From the NCBI GenBank assembly GCA_963791805.1, contig CAWBTU010000003.1, forward strand, positions 372,001-436,000: a DNA stretch of 64,000 nt, given 5' to 3'. Source of the stretch: JACMJL01 sp963791805. GTDB lineage: Bacteria > Bacillota > Clostridia > Clostridiales > Clostridiaceae. Positions 25,054 to 33,408 of the stretch are shown in pieces. How positions within the stretch are numbered: position 1 is the first letter of the stretch; every line of letters begins with the position of its first letter. The position numbers were made by a program, and so were the translations under genes. The notes under the pieces are model-generated. The model was not told the origin of the DNA, ran no database searches, and was given only the letters and a program-made list of their open reading frames with translations.

Positions 25054-26112
25054 TTATTGCTTATTCATATTTATTGAAGTTCTCTTTATATCATCGGAAG
25101 TAAAGACTATATCAAAACTATCCTTGCTTTTCATATATATTAGAAATGTCCTTTTTAAAGGTTCATCAGAAATAGTAACACCTCCACCATTAGTATCTGC
25201 CTTAACCCTTGCTGTATACAAATATAGCTTGTAAGCATTTTTACCTAATGATTCAATCTTATACCCATACAATGAGTCCATTCCAGCTATGTAACTACAT
25301 TTGAAATCTAATAGTTTATCATCTATTATTTTAATGGACATAGTAGTTTTAGCATCTAGTATTTTATCTTCTTTTCCTGCATAAATTCCACTAAGAAAAT
25401 TATTCTTAATAGTACTTTTAGGTTTGCTGACAGGGATATACTTATATATAAAATCAATATATTTCATATCATATCCGCTATTAGGTGGATATTGTTCTAC
25501 TTTTCCTGTTCCTAAATCTTTATTTTGGTCAGCATGGGTTTCATCCTTAGTTGAGAAATTAGATTCTACAACATATATAATGCCACCACTATTAGTATTA
25601 GAGTACGCATATTCTTTATAATGCTTTCCATCTGCATAGGTCTTGCCATCGGATATTCCTACTATCGCACCTTCAGTTGAAACATGATACCGTATTCCAT
25701 CTGGAGTAAAAAGTAAACCACCATAGGCTTTGCTCCCATCCGCATCTAAATAGGTTACATTACCCCACGTATCCATTGAACTTGTAGGAACTGCTGAACC
25801 AGTAGGATCAAAAGCTACTTCCTTTGAAGTATTAGCCACAGTTGAAGTATTTGCTTCCTTAGTAGTGGTGGTAGGATTAGCAGTAGTAGTTCCTTTTGAA
25901 TTTGTACTTTTAGCAACTGTGGTATTTGAAGAATTATTTTGTTCGTTGGTAACCCAAAACCCTGCACCCAAAGTAACAAACCCTATAATCACTAGAAAAA
26001 TAGCTACATAACTTATTCCTTTTCCTTTCATATATTTAATCAACATAATTGTTACAGCTATTATAGCAATAGCAAAGCCTGATACAAATAGTATTATATT
26101 TAACTGCTCCAT
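25054..26112 (-). CDS. Membrane-anchored protein of unknown function (352 aa)
   Basis: Two N-terminal transmembrane helices (about 5-27 and 34-54), then a Thr/Asn-rich linker (60-95) and a ~250-residue domain outside or inside the membrane with beta-rich patterns (LLFTPDGIRYHVSTEG, GGIIYVVESNF). No catalytic motif is recognised. ATG after AGGAGTG, 12 bases from the preceding gene. It is last in a run of three genes downstream of an XRE regulator, probably cargo. Confidence 0.55.
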   Translation of the reverse strand: MEQLNIILFVSGFAIAIIAVTIMLIKYMKGKGISYVAIFLVIIGFVTLGAGFWVTNEQNNSSNTTVAKSTNSKGTTTANPTTTTKEANTSTVANTSKEVAFDPTGSAVPTSSMDTWGNVTYLDADGSKAYGGLLFTPDGIRYHVSTEGAIVGISDGKTYADGKHYKEYAYSNTNSGGIIYVVESNFSTKDETHADQNKDLGTGKVEQYPPNSGYDMKYIDFIYKYIPVSKPKSTIKNNFLSGIYAGKEDKILDAKTTMSIKIIDDKLLDFKCSYIAGMDSLYGYKIESLGKNAYKLYLYTARVKADTNGGGVTISDEPLKRTFLIYMKSKDSFDIVFTSDDIKRTSINMNKQ

Positions 26113-26124
26113 GATTTTTCACTC

Positions 26125-26364
26125 CTATTTAGTTTCTTTACCTTTAAATATCTTTGATAGTACCCAAATAATTAGTCCTATTATTATAACCCACTTAGCT
26201 ATAATACTTAGAAAGCACATTATTACTGCTCCTGTTATCCAACAACCAGTGAAGGCTGAGCTAACACCTGCACAACCGAAATAATAAATATCAAATAATT
26301 CATTTAATAATAAGAATAGTATTATTCCTATTATTAAACCGCCACCAATCCAAATAATTTCCAT
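26125..26364 (-). CDS. Small hydrophobic membrane protein (79 aa)
   Basis: Three hydrophobic helices fill almost the whole length, with a short basic tail (KIFKGKETK). ATG after AAGGGGG. Tightly packed between the 148- and 352-residue genes (12- and 15-base gaps), so it is likely a partner of the membrane-anchored neighbour. No family recognised. Confidence 0.55.
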   Translation of the reverse strand: MEIIWIGGGLIIGIILFLLLNELFDIYYFGCAGVSSAFTGCWITGAVIMCFLSIIAKWVIIIGLIIWVLSKIFKGKETK

Positions 26365-26379
26365 ATTAATTCCCCCTTA

Positions 26380-26826
26380 TTATTCTGAGAAAAACTCATC
26401 TATTGTAAAATATTCTAATTCCCCTAGCGCACCATCCTTCCACTTAAAGTTAGGTAAGCTAACTATTCCATCAATACTACTATCTAATACCTTAATAACA
26501 TCTTCTAACATATAGAATTCTACATTCATATATACATTTAGCTTTAAGTCAGCTATGTAAAAGTTATTTCCACTTGATACTGTGTCAATCATCTCATTAA
26601 AATTAAATCCCCAAGTTTCTCCATCTATTGAAGTCAAAAACACATTTGAGGCTTGTACATCAAATACCCGTTCTATTGGTATAAAATTTATACCTTTGGG
26701 TAGAAATACTGCTTTAGCAATTGGATGGCAGAAAATAATACCATCACCAACAAACTTATTGTAAACATAGTTACCAAATCCTTTTGCTACAGTCATTAAA
26801 TCGTTACAACTTTCTAATTTTTGCAT
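26380..26826 (-). CDS. Unknown soluble protein (148 aa)
   Basis: 148 residues, ATG after CAGGGGG. Repeated aliphatic/aromatic strands (IERVFDVQASNVFLTS, ETWGFNFNEMIDTV) suggest a compact alpha/beta domain, with a central SGNNFYIADLKLN. It lies 41 bases downstream of the XRE gene and leads the membrane-protein run. No family recognised. Confidence 0.5.
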   Translation of the reverse strand: MQKLESCNDLMTVAKGFGNYVYNKFVGDGIIFCHPIAKAVFLPKGINFIPIERVFDVQASNVFLTSIDGETWGFNFNEMIDTVSSGNNFYIADLKLNVYMNVEFYMLEDVIKVLDSSIDGIVSLPNFKWKDGALGELEYFTIDEFFSE

Positions 26827-26867
26827 TGCTATTCCCCCTGTGTTCTAAATAACTTCAATTTATATAT

Positions 26868-27059
26868 TTACAAAAATATTTTAATATCAACCTCTAATGC
26901 AGTTGCAATTTTGTCTAGCGTTTTTAAAGAAGGGGATGTTCTACCAACTTCTATGTCGGAAAGATATGTATTGGAAATACCTACTTTTTCTGCTAGTTCA
27001 TATTGCTTTAAACTTTTCTTAAGTCTTTCACACTTTATTTTTCCACCTATATTATCCAA
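26868..27059 (-). CDS. XRE-family HTH regulator (minus strand)
   Basis: About 63 residues comprising a single Cro/C1-type helix-turn-helix: KKSLKQYELAEKVGISNTYLSDIEVGRTSPSL-type pattern with the recognition helix around ISNTYLSDIE. TTG at 27059 follows GGGGTGG. Probably autoregulates and controls the three genes downstream. Diverges from a second XRE gene, an arrangement typical of phage-like switches. Confidence 0.85.
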   Translation of the reverse strand: MDNIGGKIKCERLKKSLKQYELAEKVGISNTYLSDIEVGRTSPSLKTLDKIATALEVDIKIFL

Positions 27060-27224
27060 AATTACCACCCCACATTATTTATTATACGATAAAAACGTAA
27101 TAATGCAATTATATTTACGCTAAAAGTATAATAATTTACATTTTTAACAAAGAATTTTACATTTTCTCTAACTTTGTTTATACTAAAATTAATACGTTAT
27201 TTACGGAAATTTGAGGAGGCTATT
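27060..27224. promoter_or_regulatory. Divergent XRE operator/promoter region
   Basis: Between the two opposing XRE genes lie related ACG-containing motifs: TTATACGATAAAAACGTAAT near 27082, TTTACGCTAAAAGTATAAT near 27114 and AATACGTTATTTACG near 27191. The first two share ACGxTAAAA followed by GTA and AATA. They are plausible operators for one or both regulators. Confidence 0.5.
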
Positions 27225-27587
27225 ATGGAATTAGGGGATAGACTAAGAGCTATTAGAAAAGCTAAGGGACTTTCTTTACAAAAGTTATCAGATATTACCG
27301 CTTTAGTACCAGAAGAAAGGGTATCAGTTTCATTTTTAAGTGATATTGAGAATTGCAGAGCAAATCCATCAATAGATAGCCTAAAAGTTATTGCTAATTC
27401 TTTAGGTGCGCCAGTTTCTTACTTTGTTGATGATTCAGTCAATGGCTTGTTTGGTGGAGCTATTGAGGATACAGATTTTATTCCTGTGATTGAATTGCTT
27501 AGAGATTTTAAGGATTGGAACATAGAAGATAAGAAAGAATTGCTATATTATTTAAAGGCAAAGAGGGAAATTAGGGACAATAAATAG
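27225..27587 (+). CDS. XRE-family HTH regulator (plus strand)
   Basis: 120 residues from ATG 27225 (GAGGAGG site; the longer frame from 27174 lacks one). N-terminal HTH (LRAIRKAKGLSLQKLSDIT ... SFLSDIENCRANPSI), then a short C-terminal acidic region ending in a helical dimerisation-like stretch (WNIEDKKELLYYLKAKR). It is the only plus-strand gene of the intact element. Probable partner or antagonist of the divergent regulator. Confidence 0.88.
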   Translation: MELGDRLRAIRKAKGLSLQKLSDITALVPEERVSVSFLSDIENCRANPSIDSLKVIANSLGAPVSYFVDDSVNGLFGGAIEDTDFIPVIELLRDFKDWNIEDKKELLYYLKAKREIRDNK

Positions 27588-27624
27588 GTAAGTTATTTTG
27601 TGTGAAAGACTACTTTAATTTCTA

Positions 27625-27990
27625 TTATTTTAGATATGCGTAAATATAGCTGTAGGTATCTTTAACTGGTATAAGTTTTATTACATAGTTTAAATAGTCT
27701 AATGAAATGGAGAATAGGGATTCTCTATCGTAGCCAGTACCACTACAGTACTTTTCCACCCTCTGAAAGCTCGGAAGAAGCCCAAATCGGAGTCGGTTCA
27801 GTTCCTGCTGTAGTTTCTCTAGGTCAATTTTTGAGTCTGTTTTTAGCTCCGTTAGAAGGTTTGTGGGATTCCATTGATTGCAAAGCCTTCCATCCGCCCA
27901 ATCTATCCGCATAGTTCCAAGTCTCTTTTTTTCATCAATTTCAAATGTTAGTCCTTTTTCTAAATCTTTATTAAATGCTATTTCTGACAT
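27625..27990 (-). CDS. Unknown element protein (121 aa)
   Basis: 121 residues, ATG after AAGGAGG. Contains TMRIDWADGRLCNQWNPTNLL and a C-terminal GYDRESLFSISLDYL helix. Not recognised by name. It follows the DUF960 gene with a 21-base gap, and such small proteins accompany DUF960 on SCC-like elements. Convergent with the plus-strand XRE gene, 37 bases apart. Confidence 0.5.
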   Translation of the reverse strand: MSEIAFNKDLEKGLTFEIDEKKRLGTMRIDWADGRLCNQWNPTNLLTELKTDSKIDLEKLQQELNRLRFGLLPSFQRVEKYCSGTGYDRESLFSISLDYLNYVIKLIPVKDTYSYIYAYLK

Positions 27991-28011
27991 TAGTTATAGC
28001 GCCTCCTTCTT

Positions 28012-28320
28012 TTAGTATTCTTCCGCTAGTAGCATTGTAGAATATTTTCCATCATCTATTACAAATATTTTTGCATTCACAATTTCTGTAGGCAATACTT
28101 TATAGGTAATACTGTATTCTGGTACTTCTTGCCTATGTTCTATTTTTCGAAATAATATATCATCTGCTCTTTCAGTAATGATTTCAAATACCTGCAAATA
28201 GTCCAGTTCCTGTCCTTGATCTTTTAGCGTATCTATGCAATTCCACAGGAATAGTTGTAGTTCTAGTGGTATTTCAAGCTGTATTCCTTTAGTCACATAT
28301 CTATTATTTTTATTAAACAT
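28012..28320 (-). CDS. DUF960 family protein
   Basis: 102 residues. The N-terminus RYVTKGIQLEIPLELQLFLW, the LDYLQVFEI motif, and the C-terminus IFVIDDGKYSTMLLAEEY match the DUF960 family, known from staphylococcal SCC elements and related Firmicute elements, function unknown. Its presence together with a Ccr-like recombinase and DUF927 helicase at rlmH strengthens the SCC comparison. ATG after GAGGTAAA. Confidence 0.8.
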   Translation of the reverse strand: MFNKNNRYVTKGIQLEIPLELQLFLWNCIDTLKDQGQELDYLQVFEIITERADDILFRKIEHRQEVPEYSITYKVLPTEIVNAKIFVIDDGKYSTMLLAEEY

Positions 28321-28331
28321 TCCAATTTACC

Positions 28332-28769
28332 TCATTTCATATTATTTATTGGGAGCTTATCATTTTTTAAGATTATAATTACTCCACTCATATACTTAGC
28401 AGAAAGAAGAAAGGTATTAAACTGCTGTAAGCTATTAATTCTCTTGTTTATAGTATTAGGCTTGAAGTTTTGTTCACTTTGTTTCTTTATAAAGTCATTG
28501 TATTGGGAGATATTAAATTCACCAGTAAATGCTATATCAGTGCTTTCAATGAACTCTACAAAGCTATTAACATCAAAAATATATGACTTAATGGTTGTAG
28601 TTACTTTTCTATTTTTAATTAGATATTCTTTGAATTCTTCAATTATTTTTTTACCTTCTTCACTGATTTTAAACTCTACTGGTTGTTTATGAGGAAGTTT
28701 TGTAATAGGTACAATAGCTTCCTCAGAAGCTTCTTTGTTAGCAATCTTCTTAGATTTATTTGTTGACAT
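28332..28769 (-). CDS. Truncated tyrosine-recombinase-like protein (SAM-like N-terminal domain only)
   Basis: 145 residues. Residues about 40-125 form the core-binding domain of phage-integrase-type tyrosine recombinases (FKEYLIKNRKVTTTIKSY, SQYNDFIKKQ, NTINKRINSLQQFNTFL). The catalytic domain with its Arg/His/Tyr residues is absent; the frame ends after a short unrelated tail and the DUF960 gene starts 11 bases on. Either a remnant or a small DNA-binding protein derived from an integrase. The group II intron ends just upstream of its AGGAGG site. Confidence 0.6.
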   Translation of the reverse strand: MSTNKSKKIANKEASEEAIVPITKLPHKQPVEFKISEEGKKIIEEFKEYLIKNRKVTTTIKSYIFDVNSFVEFIESTDIAFTGEFNISQYNDFIKKQSEQNFKPNTINKRINSLQQFNTFLLSAKYMSGVIIILKNDKLPINNMK

Positions 28770-28785
28770 GGTTTATTCCTCCTAA

Positions 28786-30702
28786 AATCGAGTAGGAGCT
28801 GAGTAATTATTTTACTCAGCGACCTCTCACACCACCGTGCGTACCGTTCGGTACACGGCGGTTCAATAAGAATTAATGTACTTGCTTATATCTATTATAA
28901 ATACTTGTATATCCTAGTTCTTCAAGATACGAATTTGTAAGAGTGGACTTAAGTATTGGACTATTGGATATTCTCCAATAGCTTTTCCTTGTATTAGCAA
29001 ATTCCCATGCCTTATTTTCATTAATCCCAAGCTTTTTAAGATTATCATGCTTAGTTTTAATCTTTTTCCACTGCTTCCAAAAGCACATTCTTAACCTCCG
29101 TCTAATCCATTCATCAAGTTCTTTTGCAACTCTGCTTATATCAGCTATTTTAAAATAGTTTAACCATCCTGTTATGCATTGACGAAGCCTTTTCATTCTG
29201 TATTCCATGCTCCAAGCATTACTTCTTGCTGTAATTTCCTTGACTTTAGCTTTGAACTTGGCTATAGATTTTTGATGGACTCTTATTCCTATCTTTCCAT
29301 ACCACTGATAGAATGTAAAACCTAAAAATTTTCTTTTCCATGGTCTATCAACTGCACTTTTATCTTTGTTTACCTTGAGTTTTAGTTTCTCTTCAATAAA
29401 TTTTGTTATGCTTAGCATAACTCTTTCTCCAGCTTTCCTGCTTTTAACATAAATATTGTTATCATCCGCATAACGGCAGAATTTATGTCCTCTTTTCTCA
29501 AGTTCTCTATCCAGTTCTGTAAGCATTATATTACTGAGAAGTGGACTAAGTGGACCACCTTGTGGACAGCCTTCATCACTCTCAATTACAATGCCATTTA
29601 TCATAACTCCACTTTGTAAAAATAACCTTATCAGTTTCAGTACTCTTTTATCTGCTATTTCTCTTGCAATAAGAGCCATAAGTTTATCATGGTTTACTGT
29701 ATCGAAATATTTGGCAAGGTCTATATCTACAACCCATTTATATCCCTGTTGCATATACTCTTTAGCTTTTTCTATGGCTTGTTTTGCATCCCTTTTAGGT
29801 CTGAACCCATAACTATTATCTGAAAAAGTCTTTTCAAATATTGGAGTTAATATTTGTGCAGTTGCTTGTTGAACCATTCTATCAACTACTGTAGGTATTC
29901 CAAGTAGTCTTATTCCTCCGTCAGGTTTGGGTATTTCCACTCTCCTAACAGGTTGAGGACAATATGTCCCTCCCAGTATATTTGCCCGAAGGGCTTCGCC
30001 ATATTGTTTTAGATGTGGTAGAAGTTCATCCACCTTCATTCCATCAACTCCATGGCTTCCCTTATTTGCCTTAACTTTCTTATATGCTAGATTTAGATTA
30101 TTCTTTTCTAAAATCTTTTCAAGCAAATTACTGGTGTACAGCTTTCCATCGTCTTTTCCACTATTAAATGCCGTAGAAATACTATGCACTCCCGTGCTAT
30201 CTTGGAGTTCCACTCCTACATCACACGTCCAGTCTTCTATATATGAAGTTTTCTGCAATTTTTGTATTTCTCTCGAATTCTTCAAGCTTCCAAAACCTCC
30301 TATTGTTCAGTCCTTCCCACGCTAACGCGTTTTACGTGGTACTATGACCTCTGCTGACTTCTGATAGTTCAGTCATACATCACTGTATGGGTTGTTATAT
30401 CTAAATTCATATCAATAACTTTTCTATCAGACCTCCCCAGGTAAGAGCGCAATCTTTCACTCCATCCATCTGCTACATTTACACCGCCTGTTTCGAATAG
30501 TTTTGGGCTTCGATTTGTATTGCAACCTTACCCACAGACATATGCCTTATATGTAGTTTCTGTTCGTCAGACCAGAGTTTTGCCGCCGACTTCCTTCAGA
30601 TTCCACGTCACCATGGACACCCTTGTCTTAAGCTATGCACTTGGCACTATCAACCCGTGCTCGGGACTTTCACCCGTTAGATTGCGCCCATGCTGGGCGC
30701 AC
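28786..30702 (-). mobile_element. Group II intron (group IIC-like), about 1.92 kb
   Basis: On the minus strand the 5' end GTGCGCCCAGCATGGGCGC begins at 30702 and the 3' end CTCCTACTCGAT falls near 28786. Domain V lies at about 28820-28865 (GCCGTG ... CGGTGG around ACCGAACGGTACG), followed by domain VI. One reverse transcriptase/maturase is encoded. It inserted just after a rho-independent terminator (30711-30738), the known target preference of group IIC introns, and immediately before the ribosome site of the next gene. The exact 3' base is uncertain by one or two. Confidence 0.88.
28873..30285 (-). CDS. ltrA: Group II intron reverse transcriptase/maturase
   Basis: 470 residues. Reverse-transcriptase domain with the YADD active site (FCRYADDNNIYV, about 273), template-primer motifs GVDGMKVDEL and SDEGCPQGGPLSPLLSN, and FLGFTFYQW, then the maturase X domain. 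There is no HNH endonuclease domain, in line with class C intron proteins. The frame is intact, so intron splicing and mobility are plausible. Confidence 0.95.
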   Translation of the reverse strand: MKNSREIQKLQKTSYIEDWTCDVGVELQDSTGVHSISTAFNSGKDDGKLYTSNLLEKILEKNNLNLAYKKVKANKGSHGVDGMKVDELLPHLKQYGEALRANILGGTYCPQPVRRVEIPKPDGGIRLLGIPTVVDRMVQQATAQILTPIFEKTFSDNSYGFRPKRDAKQAIEKAKEYMQQGYKWVVDIDLAKYFDTVNHDKLMALIAREIADKRVLKLIRLFLQSGVMINGIVIESDEGCPQGGPLSPLLSNIMLTELDRELEKRGHKFCRYADDNNIYVKSRKAGERVMLSITKFIEEKLKLKVNKDKSAVDRPWKRKFLGFTFYQWYGKIGIRVHQKSIAKFKAKVKEITARSNAWSMEYRMKRLRQCITGWLNYFKIADISRVAKELDEWIRRRLRMCFWKQWKKIKTKHDNLKKLGINENKAWEFANTRKSYWRISNSPILKSTLTNSYLEELGYTSIYNRYKQVH

Positions 30703-30710
30703 AATAAAAT

Positions 30711-30738
30711 ATCCATAACCTCATTATTAAGGTTATGG
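30711..30738 (-). terminator. Terminator used as group II intron target
   Basis: Stem CCATAACCT/AGGTTATGG with an intervening TTAATAATG-type loop, followed on the minus strand by ATATTTTATT and then the intron. It overlaps the stop region of the 121-residue gene at 30740. Confidence 0.75.
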
Positions 30739-30739
30739 A

Positions 30740-31105
30740 TTAGTTTTCAATGATATAGTTTTTTAAGTTCTCTGGTGTTAATTCCAATGGAATTAATAGT
30801 GATATGGAATAGTCACTGTTGCAGATTATTAATGAATTAGTGTAGATTTCACCATTACTACATATTATCTTGTCTACATATTCAGCAATAATATCATCAC
30901 AATCAATATGTGTTTTTTCTTTTATTTTTTCAAAGTCCTCTTTTCTTTCTACAATGATTACATAGCCTCCATTATCTTCATATTTGTTTCTATCTGCTCC
31001 GTATTCTGTGTCTAGTATCTGCAATATGCCTTGGATGATTTCTTGTACCTCCTGTAGCATTGTGGTTAGTTTTTCTTTTTCTCTTAACGAGCTAACTTCT
31101 ATCAT
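30740..31105 (-). CDS. Unknown element protein (121 aa)
   Basis: 121 residues; a helical N-terminus (KEKLTTMLQEVQEIIQGIL) precedes an alpha/beta domain with GGYVIIVERKEDF and a C-terminal LTPENLKNYI. ATG after AAGGGGG. Small proteins of this kind occur with DUF960 on such elements, but I cannot name the family. Ends at a terminator that served as intron insertion site. Confidence 0.5.
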   Translation of the reverse strand: MIEVSSLREKEKLTTMLQEVQEIIQGILQILDTEYGADRNKYEDNGGYVIIVERKEDFEKIKEKTHIDCDDIIAEYVDKIICSNGEIYTNSLIICNSDYSISLLIPLELTPENLKNYIIEN

Positions 31106-31126
31106 TTTACTACCCCCTTATTATAT

Positions 31127-31170
31127 AAAGAACCTCCTATCTAAAATCTCTAATAGTTAGGAGGTTCTTT
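31127..31170 (-). terminator. Terminator of the GmrSD-like gene
   Basis: Perfect 13-bp arms AAAGAACCTCCTA and TAGGAGGTTCTTT with an 18-base loop, downstream of the DUF262/DUF1524 gene on the minus strand. The T tract is short, and readthrough into the 121-residue gene is possible. Confidence 0.65.
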
Positions 31171-31255
31171 ATCATAATATATATTTATTATGTTACTTAA
31201 ATTCTCTTGATTTATATTAATATTATTGCTGTGCCTATTTCTTTATCTATTGTTT

Positions 31256-33241
31256 TTATTTCAAAAAATCTAAACCCAGAAATTTCTTTTTATCTTCTTT
31301 TTTACCAGAACCAATTTTAATTGCCCATCGTTCATTTAGAAAATTTACCAATTTCAAACCTCTATTTAATATTTCTTCTGCTCCCCAATCATCATATTGT
31401 GTTAATTCAATTTCTGCATATGTACCATATTTATACCCAACTGAATTTTGTGAATTTGATTTTTTATCCGGAAATGGGATATTACCTATTTTACTATTTT
31501 TAGGAGCTGAAAGAACAACAAAATTTCCTAGAGAACCTTTAAGTGAATTTCGTTGTTTATTTGTATAATGTCTATATAAGTCTAACCAATATTTATAGTG
31601 CGAATTTTCTGGATAAATGTGTTCAATAGAATTATATCCAACACCAAATAAAACCTCCCTGTCAAGCTTAGCTATGGCTGACTTACTTGTTTTCATAAGT
31701 TTTATTTCATATTCACATAAAAAATATCTCAACCAACTATTGCCATAAAAGCCTACTCTATTATAATACTGAATAGTTCTTCTAATTGCCTCTGGTGAGC
31801 TAACTACTTGTGAATAAACTTTATTTAATTTTTCAACAACGCCATTTATTACTACATCACCTGAATTCAACTTAATAACCACATCCTGTAAAGAAAGAAG
31901 ATTTATTTCTAGTTCCTCAATCGCTTCACTATCAAAAAATTCTAATACAAACATATATTTTTCAAAAGATTTAAGAAACTTCAATAAAATTTCCTCATTT
32001 TTTCTGCATGATTGAAAACATGCTAATACAAATACATCAATATAGTTATAATCAATCTGATTTCCTCTCCTATAATATCTTCTAGATGGCATCGATAAGA
32101 ATTTAATCTTTTCAACGTATTCCTTTACTTCATCTGATAAATTTGATGACATCGGATTTTTAATGTAATCCCACTGTATTATGCACTCGTTCAAGCTTTC
32201 AATATACTCAAAACACTGAGTCATAGTTAATCTTTTTTCTATAACATTTATAGGTACAAAATAGCTATTTAAAAGGTAATTATTTTGCCACTCACCAAAT
32301 GTCTTATTATATACATACAAACTTTCGTTTTCTAATTCTTTAATTGTTTTACAAAAGTATAGCATAAAATGTGTAACTAAAAATTCATCATCTAGCAACC
32401 TTTCTTCTTTATTCCTTCCTAATATATGATAAATCTGTTTCCAACAATTGTTAATATCTCTTCTTAATCTTTTTTTATCACTATCATTGCTATCAAAAAG
32501 GGTAGAAATATATATTAGTCTATTTTTTAAGAGCTCTAAATGCGATAGAGGCTTTCCCCTATTATTCATAGTTTCAAAAGTAACATGTACATCAATATCA
32601 GCAGATATCATATACATATTAAACAAAAAATGCTGAGTTATTTTAGTATAAACACTTTCTAATCCTTCAATAGTTAGTTTATCTAACTTATTATAAAAAA
32701 GTTGTTTAGCATTCTCTAAATTCTTCGTATATGTTGTTTCTTCAATATTTATACTATGTTGTGACTTTTCTTTAAATATCTGATTAATAAGATAGTCATA
32801 ACTAGGATTGTTATATTCATATCCAAAAATGTATGTAAGCGAATTATTCTCATTTTTAGATTCATAAATAAACTTTTTTCTTATTTCGTCTTGATTCGTG
32901 TAATTTAACTTTTGTATTTGCTTTTCTTGCATTATTTCTAATATAGTATGTATTAATATTATTGATGTTGTTAGTCTCTGCTGACCATCTACAACATAAT
33001 AAGGAACATATCTTTTAGATTCAATTATCCACGTATCATCTACCCATTCATTAAACTTGTCTTCCTTTACTGGTTCTAATGTTAATACTCCTACATAATG
33101 GTTTTTTTTAAATTCTAACCTACATAAATCACTCCAAAATTCCTCAACTTCTTTTTTTGTCCAAGAGTATCCTCTTTGATAATCTGGTATTCTAAATATT
33201 TTTTCTGAAAAAATTTTAGAAAGAGACATTAATTGTTCCAT
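31256..33241 (-). CDS. DUF262/DUF1524 (GmrSD-like) restriction endonuclease, putative phage defence
   Basis: 661 residues. N-terminal DUF262 domain (GmrS-like NTPase) with FRIPDYQRGYSW (about 17-28) and DGQQRLTT (about 83). C-terminal DUF1524 domain (GmrD-like, His-Me/HNH nuclease) with SIEHIYPE (about 538) and SLGNFVVLS. GmrSD-family proteins cut modified phage DNA, usually glucosylated hydroxymethylcytosine, as single-chain or split enzymes. Position right next to rlmH at the element's end fits defence cargo. ATG follows AAAGGGG. The modification it recognises cannot be deduced. Confidence 0.85.
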   Translation of the reverse strand: MEQLMSLSKIFSEKIFRIPDYQRGYSWTKKEVEEFWSDLCRLEFKKNHYVGVLTLEPVKEDKFNEWVDDTWIIESKRYVPYYVVDGQQRLTTSIILIHTILEIMQEKQIQKLNYTNQDEIRKKFIYESKNENNSLTYIFGYEYNNPSYDYLINQIFKEKSQHSINIEETTYTKNLENAKQLFYNKLDKLTIEGLESVYTKITQHFLFNMYMISADIDVHVTFETMNNRGKPLSHLELLKNRLIYISTLFDSNDSDKKRLRRDINNCWKQIYHILGRNKEERLLDDEFLVTHFMLYFCKTIKELENESLYVYNKTFGEWQNNYLLNSYFVPINVIEKRLTMTQCFEYIESLNECIIQWDYIKNPMSSNLSDEVKEYVEKIKFLSMPSRRYYRRGNQIDYNYIDVFVLACFQSCRKNEEILLKFLKSFEKYMFVLEFFDSEAIEELEINLLSLQDVVIKLNSGDVVINGVVEKLNKVYSQVVSSPEAIRRTIQYYNRVGFYGNSWLRYFLCEYEIKLMKTSKSAIAKLDREVLFGVGYNSIEHIYPENSHYKYWLDLYRHYTNKQRNSLKGSLGNFVVLSAPKNSKIGNIPFPDKKSNSQNSVGYKYGTYAEIELTQYDDWGAEEILNRGLKLVNFLNERWAIKIGSGKKEDKKKFLGLDFLK

Positions 33242-33397
33242 GCTTTACCCCTTTATTTTTACATATTTAAGCATATTGTACCATATTTGTACAAAACATT
33301 GAAGCAATAAATATCATCTATCTTTAAACAATTATATTATAAGCAGAAAATAATAAAGAGCACCTTATGAAGTGATACCTTCTTAATAGTTACAAAA

Positions 33398-33408
33398 AGT
33401 CTACGTTA
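33398..33408 (-). repeat. Right terminal inverted repeat of the SCC-like element
   Basis: AGTCTACGTTA, exact reverse complement of 13698-13708, overlapping the rlmH stop codon. Confidence 0.8.

Noticed and set aside
26125..26826. Toxin-antitoxin pair
   Set aside because: No known toxin or antitoxin fold is recognised; a hydrophobic small protein next to an unknown is not enough.
33361..33380. Possible fourth attachment site (CACCTTATGAAGTGAT)
   Set aside because: It lacks the GGTGAACC part and does not encode the RlmH C-terminus; the resemblance is short.
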